DNA of 64,000 bases, taken from the NCBI GenBank assembly GCA_964019655.1, contig CAXHTR010000005.1, positions 992,001 through 1,056,000 on the forward strand, in the 5' to 3' direction. The position numbers and the translations under genes are program-made. Positions 38,236 to 47,093 of this stretch are shown in pieces. The stretch is from Perkinsela sp. pyNocScin1. Taxonomy: Eukaryota; Euglenozoa; Kinetoplastea; Prokinetoplastida; Perkinselidae. The notes under the pieces were generated by a model that saw only the letters and a program-made list of their open reading frames with translations, ran no database searches and was not told where the DNA came from. Each line of letters opens with the position of its first letter. The stretch's first letter is position 1.

Positions 38236-39100
38236 TCACCTTATACTGTATAAGGATAGGTTATCGATAATGCGCGCTATCTTGTTTCCGTCGAGGAAAA
38301 CAAGCGTGCTCTTGACGTCACGCGAAATGACAATTGTGCCAATCAGTTGATTTCGCGAGGCGTCAAGGAACCCGGGGTCACTTAGCCGGTGCTCGAGAAC
38401 AAAGCTCCCCGTGAAATTGTTCGACGATACGTCGACACTTGCCAGCGAGTCTGGAAGGTTTTGAAACGAAAGCGTTCCGCTGAAAAAGTTCCGTGAGAGC
38501 GTTAGATCTGTAATATTCTCTGAAAGACTGCTGAGACAAACACTCCCCGTAAAATTATTGCGGTGTACGCTGAATCGTACCAATTTTTTGGGTAATACTG
38601 TCAGGTCACAACTACCCTCAAAATCGTTTTGTGATAGGTCAAAATTAGATAAAGCCTTGGGCAAGCTTGTCATATCAACACTGCCATCCAGAGAAAATTG
38701 AGTTGAAACTTCTGCAAGGTGCTGGGAAGCTTTTCGGTCTGTAGGCTGCCCCCAATAGGAATGCTTGTGCCTTCATTGAGCTCGGCACTCTCCATTTCAA
38801 TGACAAACTCGACGACACCTCACGGGATGAATTCAAGACTGAGCGTGCCTCTGAGAATGAAAGCTGGGTAAAACCAGTGGATAACCAAAACTGTGTCTTC
38901 ACCAATGCACCAACGCCATCCCACTCAGACACATCGAGATAATTTCCAGATGAGTCTTGGAACTTTCTTTGACTCGATTTGTCGAGCCCGCCAATCAGTA
39001 GCTCCAATAGCGCTTGTTCGGGCATGAGGTCGGTGTTTACGCGGCCAAGGGAAGTTTGAGCGCTTGGGTCAGCACTGTAAAGAAACGTAAAGGCGATGTG
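38236..39100 (-). pseudogene. Class A LRR pseudogene, copy of 39651
   Basis: The region reads SADPSAQTSLGRVNTDLMPE from about 39080 with no ATG where the relative has one. After SGNYLDVSEWDGV a frameshift occurs. A second frame has SLEFIP then TGA where relatives have CGA (Arg), and GGSLQTEKLPSTLQKFQL. A third frame from 38673 carries four or five good repeats (LPKKLVRFSVHRNNFTGSVC) and IARIIDNLSLY. Start loss, a nonsense codon and at least two frameshifts make it non-functional. Confidence 0.88.
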
Positions 39101-39650
39101 CGTTGGTAAGCGTATGTAGAGGCTTCAATTGTTTCACAAGAGACATCTAAAATTGATGATTTGCGCATACATCAAAGTGGACACGCCAATGTAGACAGCC
39201 CTACAAAAAATCCTTTGCTGTTATCTCTGAATCGCCTTGCTACAAAGCGCTTTGTGGAGCGTAGCCCCTCAAATGCAATTTTTTTTTACCTTCAATTGCA
39301 ACTTTTTTACGTTCAAATGCAACGAGTGCGCAAACTTAAAATACAACTCGCACATCGCTTTTCCAGTAAAAGGGGCCCGTACATTTTTAACTTAGAAATT
39401 TTAGAAAGTCAGTAGTAATACCGCTTCAAAAGGTCTTTGTGCGTTACCCTGGTGGGTAAGTCGCTTTAACCAACCCTTTTTTTGTTTTTTTTTGGTGGTT
39501 GACGCTTTGCCCAGTCGCTTCAGCCTTTTTTTAATTTTTTTTTGGTGGAATCACCAATGACCCAATCGGTGCTTCCTTTTCGTTTTGCATTCTGTCATGT
39601 CTGTATATGTGATAAATGTCGTATATCGTTATTTATGTCGTGTCGCGGCA
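39101..39650. other. Intergenic stretch with T-rich duplicated segment
   Basis: About 550 bp. Several poly-T runs; a duplicated segment at 39459-39548 is listed separately. No supported gene was recognised. Confidence 0.5.
39459..39548. repeat. Duplicated agtcgctt-polyT-ggtgg unit
   Basis: Two copies of a unit: agtcgctttaaccaaccc followed by T7-G-T9 and ggtgg (39459-39498), and agtcgcttcagcc followed by T7-AA-T9 and ggtgg (39513-39548). Separated by 14 bp. Origin unknown. Confidence 0.7.
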
Positions 39651-40544
39651 CTACGCACTCAGGTAGCTCGCACTCAGGTAGTTCGCCTTCCCATTTTCCG
39701 TAACAACACGTGTTATAGCGTTATGGCTCAAATAAATCATGTGCGGTCCACGAAACTGTTGAATAACAGCCTCTCCGCTAAACGAATTTCTTGCGGCATT
39801 GAAAGACCTGAGCTGCTTTGGAACCCGCTCAAGCACAAAACTTCCGCTAAAACTGTTCTTTGATATGTCGACTTTGAACAGATACAGCGGAAGGTTTTCC
39901 AAGGAAAGACTGCCGCTGAAAAAATTCTGCGACAGGTTGAGCTCTGAGAGGACCTCAGGGAGATTTTCGAATGAAACACTTCCGGTGAAAGAATTGTGGT
40001 AAACGTTAAAAGTTTCCAGAGACTGTGGTAGCGCTGTGAGATCACAGCTCCCCTCAAAAAGGTTTCGGGGAATTTCAAACGTTTTCAGGGAGCTTGGAAG
40101 CTTTGTCATGTCCACGCTCCCCCGCATCCACAAAGAATCCAATTTAAATCCAAGTAGACTGTCGGGGAGTTTTTCCGTTTGCAGTGTGCCACCCATAGGA
40201 TCGGCCGGGCCTTGCTTCGACGAAGCATACTTCCTTTCAATTACAAAGTCAACGACACTGCGAGGAATGCATTCGAGATTGAGCGATCCACTCACTCTGC
40301 AAAATAAGGAAAACCAGTAAATGCGGCGAATTTCGTGTTTGAAGCCGCAATCGACACCAGTCCACTGGCAGACGTCGACGAATTCCCCTGAACCATCCAT
40401 GAACGAACTTTTTGTTTTGTCGTCGAGTCCTGCGATCATGAGCTCCATCAGCGTTTGCTCGGGTAGAAGATCGTATGTGATGCGGCCTAGGGAAGTTTGA
40501 GCGCTTGGGTCAGCACTGTAGAGAAGTGGAAAGGCGCTGAACAT
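39651..40544 (-). CDS. Class A LRR protein
   Basis: ATG 40544 gives 297 aa starting MFSAFPLLYSADPSAQTSLG; an in-frame ATG at 40604 would add 20 residues. Cap: LLPEQTLMELMIAGLDDKTK, VDVCQWTGVDCGFKHEIRRI. About eight repeats (LPQSLETFNVYHNSFTGSVS), then GEAVIQQFRGPHMI and RVVTENGKANYLSASYLSA. The last residues come from a duplicated SAxYLSA codon block. The pseudogene 38236-39100 is its tandem copy. Confidence 0.88.
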   Translation of the reverse strand: MFSAFPLLYSADPSAQTSLGRITYDLLPEQTLMELMIAGLDDKTKSSFMDGSGEFVDVCQWTGVDCGFKHEIRRIYWFSLFCRVSGSLNLECIPRSVVDFVIERKYASSKQGPADPMGGTLQTEKLPDSLLGFKLDSLWMRGSVDMTKLPSSLKTFEIPRNLFEGSCDLTALPQSLETFNVYHNSFTGSVSFENLPEVLSELNLSQNFFSGSLSLENLPLYLFKVDISKNSFSGSFVLERVPKQLRSFNAARNSFSGEAVIQQFRGPHMIYLSHNAITRVVTENGKANYLSASYLSA

Positions 40545-40669
40545 TTGAAAATATTTCAGATATTGTTGAGATGCAAAAATAGCAAGAATGGATTGACGCC
40601 CCATACTCGAGCATAAAAATTGCCTCAGAGCAGAATAGAATTTTCTGTATTCAATAAATAAGATTAATT

Positions 40670-41524
40670 TCAACGCTTAACTTCCCCATTTTTCTCAAGA
40701 ATACGCTTCATCCAGTTGTGTTCATTGCCATTTTCGTCGACAACTGCTGCCAATCCCCGAAATATAAGATTAAAGGAAAGCTCACAACTCGCAGCCCGAA
40801 GCGTAAAGGTTTGACTCAATAGGTTACTCTCGACGTTGATGTAGTCGAGGCTCTCTGGGAACACCATGAGCCGAAAGTCGCCTGAGAGGGCATTGTTGCT
40901 GAGGTCGATCCCACAAATTATCCTTGGGAGACGCGCAATGTTGACCGACCCCGTCAGCTTGTTCTTTTGCAGCAAAAGCAACTGCAGGTCATCTGGAAGG
41001 CTATTCAGGTCTATTTCGCCGCTAAAATCGTTGTCCTTTGCGTTGAATATTGTGAGCTCATTCGGCAAATCTTCGAGCGCACAGCTTCCGCTGAATTGAT
41101 TGCTGCGGATGTTGATTATGAGGAGCTTGCGAGGGAAGCCCTGAAAGTCGAGAGACCCGTGGAGCTTATTGCCCTGCACTTTGAAGTGTTCTATATTGGC
41201 TGGCAGCGCAGACGTTTGGAGGGTTCCATGCAGGTTACAGGAATACATTTTGAAGTCCGTGACGAACGGTGGAATGAATGCAAATGGGAACTGCTCGGTA
41301 TCGTATAAACGTTTCGTAAATCCAATTCCAGTCACGCGACCTCCCCAGTGATACACCTCGTTCCACTGTTGGAAATCGGTAAAGTTTCCGTTGTCATCTT
41401 GATATAAAAATTTGATGCAGTCATCCATGCCCGCAATGAGAATTTCCATCAGCGTTTGATCGGACAGCGTGTCCTTATGTATTCGACCAAGTGCTGGGTC
41501 AACAGTGAACAGTGTTTGAAGCAT
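40670..41524 (-). CDS. Class A LRR protein
   Basis: ATG 41524, 284 aa. MLQTLFTVDPALGRIHKDTL, SDQTLMEILIAGMDDCIKF, then DFQQWNEVYHWGGRVTGIGF, which lacks the cap cysteines. About seven repeats (LPDDLQLLLLQKNKLTGSVN). It ends AAVVDENGNEHNWMKRILEK. In the way the cap continues into FPFAFIPPFVTDFKMYSCNL it resembles the 7913/9089 pair on the other strand. Confidence 0.89.
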   Translation of the reverse strand: MLQTLFTVDPALGRIHKDTLSDQTLMEILIAGMDDCIKFLYQDDNGNFTDFQQWNEVYHWGGRVTGIGFTKRLYDTEQFPFAFIPPFVTDFKMYSCNLHGTLQTSALPANIEHFKVQGNKLHGSLDFQGFPRKLLIINIRSNQFSGSCALEDLPNELTIFNAKDNDFSGEIDLNSLPDDLQLLLLQKNKLTGSVNIARLPRIICGIDLSNNALSGDFRLMVFPESLDYINVESNLLSQTFTLRAASCELSFNLIFRGLAAVVDENGNEHNWMKRILEKNGEVKR

Positions 41525-41599
41525 TTGAATGAACGTGTTTTGAAACGATTGAGCATTGCCGTTCTAACAAAGGAAGCACAAACAACTTTCAACTGTAAG

Positions 41600-42322
41600 C
41601 TACTCTATCTTCACCCAGTATGGGAGCGCTTCCCTATCAAGCCCAGTAATGCCATTCTCAGACACATCCAGAAAGATGAGACTCTCTGGGGCGTCTTCGG
41701 GGTACAAGCCCCCCGTAAAGCGATTATCTCCCATGAAAAGCTTTCGAACCCCTATTTGAATCTTTGATAGGTCGATTCCCCCTGAGAATTTATTTGATCC
41801 GATGTGCAATATCTTCAGACTTTTCGGAAGATGCTCGAGTAGAACACTCCCTGAAAACGAGTTCCTATACAGATGACACTCGTCCAAGGTTTCCGATAAG
41901 TCTTGAAAGCTGATTGACCCCTTAAAGGCATTTCTCGATAAATGCATGGAGCGGAGCGTTCGTGGCAAGTGCGCAGCTACGACTGCGCCACCTATATGGT
42001 CTTCTCTGAGGAGCAGAGAGTCAAGATTCGGCGGAAGCAAATCAAAGTTAAATTGTTGGAGGCCAAAGAGCCACGCGCACTGCCACCATTCGATTTTTCT
42101 AGCAGAGCCGGTCGATCCATAGTGCGTCCATAGCCCTCGCCACGCTCCAAAATATTTGAAATCTCCATTTTCGGTGAACACAGGTGGGACAATTTCCGAT
42201 TCCCGTGGGCCTTCGAGGATTGACTGCATGAGCAGCGCGAGGCGTTCTTGGTCGCTGAGGTCTTGGATGCTAAATCTTCCAAGTGCACTATCGGCTGCAA
42301 TGAAAGTAATTATGAAGTTCAT
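41600..42322 (-). CDS. Class A LRR protein, short
   Basis: ATG 42322, 240 aa. MNFIITFIAADSALGRFSIQ, LSDQERLALLMQSILEGPRE, then GAWRGLWTHYGSTGSARKIEW. About six repeats (LSETLDECHLYRNSFSGSVL). It ends VSENGITGLDREALPYWVKIE, lacking the AVDExG module as 5590-6477 does (both end ..E.PxW..). A distinct C-terminal type within class A. Confidence 0.87.
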   Translation of the reverse strand: MNFIITFIAADSALGRFSIQDLSDQERLALLMQSILEGPRESEIVPPVFTENGDFKYFGAWRGLWTHYGSTGSARKIEWWQCAWLFGLQQFNFDLLPPNLDSLLLREDHIGGAVVAAHLPRTLRSMHLSRNAFKGSISFQDLSETLDECHLYRNSFSGSVLLEHLPKSLKILHIGSNKFSGGIDLSKIQIGVRKLFMGDNRFTGGLYPEDAPESLIFLDVSENGITGLDREALPYWVKIE

Positions 42323-42421
42323 TTCGCAAAGCTTACGAAAATTCGGAAAGCTTAAAGAAATGAAAATGCGAAATCACTATGTTCACATTCAATCATCCGC
42401 TTTGCCCGACTTTAACCATTC

Positions 42422-43267
42422 CTATGCATCAATATAAATATTCTTCATAATGCACTTCTGCCCACTACCAGTCACGACCTGTAGCTTCCCGTTCGCCCCG
42501 AGCTCAATTTTCATTGCGTACGCAATGCTCGAGTCGATTTCAACATTCCCCGAAAGCTTGTTCTCGCCCACGTCTACCCACCGGAGCGAAGCCGGTAGGT
42601 TCAGCAGCTGGAGCCCGCCCTCAAAGCGATTGCCGTTGAGATACACATTGCGCATCTTTGGCGGGAGACAATGGAGTTGCACAGTCCCCTCAAACTCGTT
42701 GCTCATGAGGTTCAGCCACGTCATCTTTTTGGGTAGTCGCGTTAGGTCGACGCTGCCGCTGAGCCGGTTGATGCGAAGGTCGAGAATGCTGAGGGAATCT
42801 GGCAGCTGATTGAGCACGATGCTCCCCGTCAGCTGGTTGACTGCAAGCGAGAGGCCCTCCAGGGTGTTCGGTAAGTGCTCGAGGTCGATGCTGCCGTGGA
42901 TCTCATTACGCTCGGCGTTGAGAGAAACCATTCGCGTTCTGTCCAACACCGAAAGGTCTATTGTACACCGCAGGCGGTTGTCGTTGGCTGCGAACTTTTG
43001 GACTGTCGGCGGTGTCCACTGGAAGTAGATCGTGCCATTGAGGCCGTAGTTCGTCCACGTGATGGACTTGACGTCGCCTGTAGCAGTGAAAGCGAGGCCA
43101 GTCCAGGAGTCGATGGGCATGAAATGGCCGTTGGGCTTCTCGAAGGGGATGGGGCGCAGGAGGTCGGCGACCATGAGCTCCATGAGGGACTGCTGTGGGA
43201 TGTTGGTGTACTCGACCCTGCCGAGCGCTTGTGTCTCCATTGCTGCGAGTTGGAGCGCAAGATGCAT
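42422..43267 (-). CDS. Class A LRR protein
   Basis: ATG 43267, 281 aa, chosen because MHLALQLAAMETQALGRVEY fits the class leader; in-frame ATGs at 43345 and 43420 would add an unrelated hydrophilic extension. Cap: IPQQSLMELMVADLLRPIPF, DSWTGLAFTATGDVKSITW. About eight regular repeats (LPNTLEGLSLAVNQLTGSIV). The C-terminal strand ends LGANGKLQVVTGSGQKC, a variant module. Confidence 0.87.
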   Translation of the reverse strand: MHLALQLAAMETQALGRVEYTNIPQQSLMELMVADLLRPIPFEKPNGHFMPIDSWTGLAFTATGDVKSITWTNYGLNGTIYFQWTPPTVQKFAANDNRLRCTIDLSVLDRTRMVSLNAERNEIHGSIDLEHLPNTLEGLSLAVNQLTGSIVLNQLPDSLSILDLRINRLSGSVDLTRLPKKMTWLNLMSNEFEGTVQLHCLPPKMRNVYLNGNRFEGGLQLLNLPASLRWVDVGENKLSGNVEIDSSIAYAMKIELGANGKLQVVTGSGQKCIMKNIYIDA

Positions 43268-43524
43268 TTGATTATAGTGAATGAGTAGAAGAGAGAAATA
43301 GTTTCTTGTGTGATTGTACGACTCAACTTTTACAAAATTTTTCATGCGATGCTCGTCACTGAAGTAGTGCACAGCAAAACGGCTGCGTGCCTCATTGGTG
43401 AATAGGAGCACCAAAAACATTCTCCAACGCACTCCTCTATTTCACATGAATGCGGAGGCGATAAGATGCTTTCAATTAAAATCAGTATCAGAAAGGGATG
43501 TCGTACAAGAAAGTTCACAAGTTC

Positions 43525-44289
43525 CTATCTGATATTCAATAACTTTGCTTTTTCCATCATGATACCATCGTAGGCCGATATATGCTCGATCAAAGGTGCG
43601 CGCCGAAACCCAATCGAAAAACGCGAATCCCTTTTCCTGCCAAATGTATGAATCTTTTTCGCCTTATTTGACCCTTCTTCGAAACAAACATGCACATTCT
43701 TGAGCGCTTTTGGCAGGGCTTCGCTGTCGATGAATATCGGGAACGTCATTCGCTCGGCCAGAAGATACACGACTCGCATACTTTGTGGCAGCTCTGTGAG
43801 GATAAGCGGCCCACTCAGCGCAACGCCAAGGAGAAAGATCTCCTCTATTTTCTGTGGTAGGCGACTCAGCGTCCGCCGGCCAAGGACAGCGTAGTCATTC
43901 AAGATAAATTCGACGAATACGGCACCCCTTGGAAAGGTTGTTTCAGTCACAACATTGAGGAGGTTTACCCCGTGAAGGACCACGAACTGCAGCGTTGGCG
44001 GTAGCCAGCGAGTGTCCACAGCGTTCGTTCTCCCAAGGATCTCTGAATAGACGATGAGACTTGTCATTTCGCCCTCGCTGCACTCAACACCGAGCCAATC
44101 GCATATGCATGTGCGTTGTCTTGCTTTTCCGCTGATAAATTGTGTTGTGGCGAGGTCGATCGGCATTCCCTGAGAATTTCGAAAGAGATTAAACACGCAC
44201 AGCGTTTGAAACTTTCCTGCATAAAGGTCACTTGGCGCCTGGTGTTCGTCTGTGCAGGAGATGCATAAGGCGATCGTGAAAGCAAACAT
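43525..44289 (-). CDS. Class B secreted LRR protein
   Basis: ATG 44289, 254 aa. Signal peptide MFAFTIALCISCTDE. Then FQTLCVFNLFRNSQGM, CICDWLGVECSEGEMTSLIV, TRWLPPTLQFVVLHGVNLL. Repeats are few (LPQKIEEIFLLGVALSGPLI, LPQSMRVVYLLAERMTFPIF). The tail has KIHTFGRKRDSRFSIGF, with a clear DxR motif followed by a longer extension. No close duplicate in the window. Confidence 0.86.
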   Translation of the reverse strand: MFAFTIALCISCTDEHQAPSDLYAGKFQTLCVFNLFRNSQGMPIDLATTQFISGKARQRTCICDWLGVECSEGEMTSLIVYSEILGRTNAVDTRWLPPTLQFVVLHGVNLLNVVTETTFPRGAVFVEFILNDYAVLGRRTLSRLPQKIEEIFLLGVALSGPLILTELPQSMRVVYLLAERMTFPIFIDSEALPKALKNVHVCFEEGSNKAKKIHTFGRKRDSRFSIGFRRAPLIEHISAYDGIMMEKAKLLNIR

Positions 44290-44727
44290 TGAAGGTGTGA
44301 TGGAAGTAAAAGACGTATCCAACGCAGACTACGTTGATGTACGAAGTGCAATATTGCAATAGGCTATTTCGATCCCTGGGATATACGGTTATAAGCGATA
44401 CGGTAAGTTACCTTTGCCTTTTTTTGACTAGATAAGTACATCATTATTCTCTTGCTATGATAAATTCTTACCCCGCCTGCAAGAAATGCAATTTATGTGC
44501 TTACTGACTCACATGTGTGCAGCGCTTCAAATTCTACACATGAACATACGAATACTTTTTGCAATTGGGGATTTGCACTCTGAATCACTTACATGCTTCT
44601 GCCATTCGCTGTATTCTAAAAAAACAGTCACATAAGACGAAGATATAGGTCACACAGCACCAAACGCAAAAGATTTAAATTGTTTTCAATTTTCATATGC
44701 TGGCGCTTTTCTCTCAAAATCTTGAAT
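44290..44727. other. Intergenic stretch
   Basis: About 440 AT-rich bases between leftward genes; no supported ORF, relic or repeat recognised. Confidence 0.45.
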
Positions 44728-44970
44728 TCAATCTAACGTCCACTTGAACTTGGGCTTGGATTCATTTTCAGTGTCCTTCTTCCCACGAAGGGCATTGTCC
44801 GGCAGTGTCCATTGAAACATGGGCTTCTCCGGGTCATTGCCGAGAGGCTTTGCTTCTTCTTCTGGCTTGTCCTCGGTGGCTGGCTTCCAGCTCCAGTTAA
44901 ACTTTGGGGCTGCGTCACACCTGAAGTCACTCCCCCAGGCAAACCCTGGCTTGGACTCACGTTTCTCACT
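44728..44970 (-). repeat. Four KPxFxW units in a charged C-terminal tail
   Basis: Within the last 80 residues of the split LRR gene the motif (K/A)P(K/G/M)F(A/N/Q/K)W occurs four times, separated by Glu/Lys-rich linkers. Such evenly spaced Phe/Trp short motifs often serve as multivalent binding sites; that role here is inference. Confidence 0.75.
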
Positions 44971-45397
44971 TGCTTGAGCCTTTTCCTCGCCCTTGCCTTT
45001 CTCTTCCTGCCAACCCCAAGCCGCTTTCCCATGTATGGTCATTGTGTCTTGCATCTCGTAAAAGTTGTTGCTCAGGACGCCCTTGACCTCAAGTTTCTCT
45101 GGGCCCTTATGCGTCTCGAGCCTCCCCGAAAAAGAGTTCTTGGTGATGACAAGCAGCAGAAGACTCTTTGGCAGCACCTCGAGCGGAATGCTGCCTCGAA
45201 AATCGTTATTCGCGAGTTCAAGCGTTTCGAGGGACCCCGGGAGCGAATCGAAGCTGAGTGTCCCGTGAAATTTATTTCCACTCACATTCACGCAACTGAT
45301 GGAGGGAGGCAGCTTTTTGACGTCAAGGCTCCCCGTAAAAGCGTTGCCGCTGATGTCCAGTGACACTAAAGCAGGGGTTCTGCGGTCAAAATCCGGT

Positions 45398-45418
45398 TTC
45401 CTACACCAGGTGTAGGAA
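45398..45418. repeat. 21-bp palindrome TTCCTACACC-A-GGTGTAGGAA
   Basis: Two subterminal motif copies of the hAT-like element face each other with a single base between them. Likely transposase binding site; inferred from position. Confidence 0.8.
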
Positions 45419-45470
45419 GCCATCTCGATTTCCTACACCACTTTTTACAAGGAAATGTGCATGAAAAAAC

Positions 45471-45527
45471 TTGCCGTCACGCCCCTTCGGGACGGGACGG
45501 CAACGGCCCTGCTTTCAAAGCAGGGCC
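45471..45527 (+). other. Two consecutive GC-rich hairpins inside the hAT-like element
   Basis: TTGCCGTC (45471-45478) pairs with GACGGCAA (45496-45503) around a CCCTTCGGG core, which would form a stable UUCG tetraloop. One base later an 11-bp perfect stem (GGCCCTGCTTT / AAAGCAGGGCC, 45505-45527) follows. Smaller hairpins (GGCCCgaaGGGCC near 46193, CACCGGC..GCCGGTG near 46307) lie towards the other end. They could be structured RNA, transcription terminators or element-end structures. Confidence 0.6.
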
Positions 45528-47093
45528 ACTAATAGAGCATAACAGTGCAAAAAAAAACATAAGTTTATTGCGATTATTGAACTTTTATTGCAACTTTAGC
45601 AAATAAGATTCATCTTCAAAAGATTTCAGTGTTAAATTCATCATTCGTGGGTGACAACAATCTTTAATTCGCCACTTTTTTAAGAAAAGAAGAGGGGAGG
45701 ACTTTTACGCTTATGTTCCCTTGATTCACATGAGCTTTGAATTTAGATTTCAGATAAGACAACGTAAGCTTGGCTCTATAAAAATCAAAGAATTTATTCT
45801 TCCGGATATTTTGCTACGATAGTAGCCATTCTCTCATTGTAGAGAGATGGGCAGATCACCATGGCTGAATCTGCCGATGGTGCTGTTGAAAGCGGCGAGC
45901 GCGAGCATTCTGAATTGTAAAAGTAAGTAAAAAGTAATAGCGTGATTTTCTACGGAGCAAGAGCAGTTTAGAGGGCGTACTATTCATGCGAAAACATTGT
46001 TGTAGCTTGAATGTGTGAGAAAGCGTTTTCCAGAGAAAATATCTAACTTTTTGAACTAATGCTTCGATTCTGAGTATATCAAACGTGTACAGTGGAAGAC
46101 TGGTATTCGATATTGGTAATTTCTCTATGATGAATAATTCTTTGTAAGCTACACCATGAGCTACACCATTGCTATACCATGAGGAAATGCCGAGGCCCGA
46201 AGGGCCGAGGCGCCGAAATTTTGAAGCTCGAAATCGTAAGGCTTGAAAAGTCTTTTCTTCACATTTCTCTGTGAAAGGCAATCCAAAGTTGGCGGTCACC
46301 TTTTCAAACACCGGCTCATGCCGGTGTAGGAAAAATGGACCAAAAATTTCATTTTCCTACACCACTCCATAATCGCCTTAATTTTCCCCTATTTTTCCTA
46401 CACCGTCCTACACTTCCTACACTTTTAAGAAGGCCTGCACTAAAGTGTTGGGCAGTGCCGTCAAGTCTGCAGAGCCGCTGAATACGCATTGACTGAGGTG
46501 CAGGTGCAGGAGGCTACTGGGGAGCTGGCGAAATGCGACTGTACCAGAAAATGCAACCCCGATGAGTTGAATACTCGTGAGTGCGTCGGGCATCGCGACG
46601 AAGTCGATAGTTCCACCGACTTCGCTCTCTTTTCGCTTTGGGTCACCTGACCTGCGAGCAATACGGAGCCTTTCGAGTTTCCGCGGGAGAAATCGGGTTT
46701 CGAGGGTTCCAGTGAGCGCCACAGCTGACGAATGCACACTTCCCAGAATGCATATTTGCGTGACTTCCTCGTTGGCGTTGCACCGTATGCACCCTACTAC
46801 GAACGCGCTTTGGGGATGGCAGAACGCAACAAAGTTTTCGTGCATGTCCTGGAAGCGCGCCTGGAGGTTCATATCGAAGCCCTGGAAGAGCATCTCCATG
46901 CATGTCTGGTCGTCGAAGTCCGCCGGGTTGAAGCGGGACATCGATGGGTCCATAGCGGTCAAGAGGAGGTGCATTTTTTGAAAAATACTAAATATGAATA
47001 GCAGTAGGCATATGAAGCACAAAATTCAAGCAGATATGGGTTATGCATGTAGCTTAATCAAGATATAAAGCGTTAAGACCGTCACCGATTCTC

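Larger units (their letters stand above)
45364..46445. mobile_element. hAT-like element with exact 8-bp target duplication
   Basis: The target duplication CACTAAAG stands at 45364-45371 and 46438-46445. Between them, 45372-46437 (1066 bp) starts CAGGGGTTCT and ends AGAAGGCCTG, whose reverse complement is CAGGCCTTCT: 8 of 10 end bases match. Near both ends TTCCTACACC recurs (45398, about 45430, 46362, 46396) and its inverse (45409, 46323), a typical hAT subterminal pattern. No transposase was found, so it is non-autonomous. Confidence 0.88.
44728..46974 (-). pseudogene. Class A LRR gene split by a hAT-like insertion, with KPxFxW tail
   Basis: The 5' half starts at ATG 46974 (MHLLLTAMDPSMSRFNPADF, DDQTCMEMLFQGFD) and runs through four or five repeats to LPNTLV at 46438. 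The 3' half resumes at 45371 with LVSLDISGNAFTGSLD and continues for four repeats. The two halves join in frame once the insertion and one copy of the 8-bp duplication are removed. The tail after the repeats is unlike all others: charged, with PGFAW, PKFNW, PMFQW and PKFKW units. An ATG from the element (45423) leaves the 3' half with an open frame (MASYTWCRKP...), so a chimeric product is possible. Confidence 0.88.

Noticed and set aside
45856-46311. 151-codon frame inside the hAT-like element as a transposase
   Set aside because: No hAT dimerisation or catalytic motif visible, and the element is far too short to encode a full transposase.
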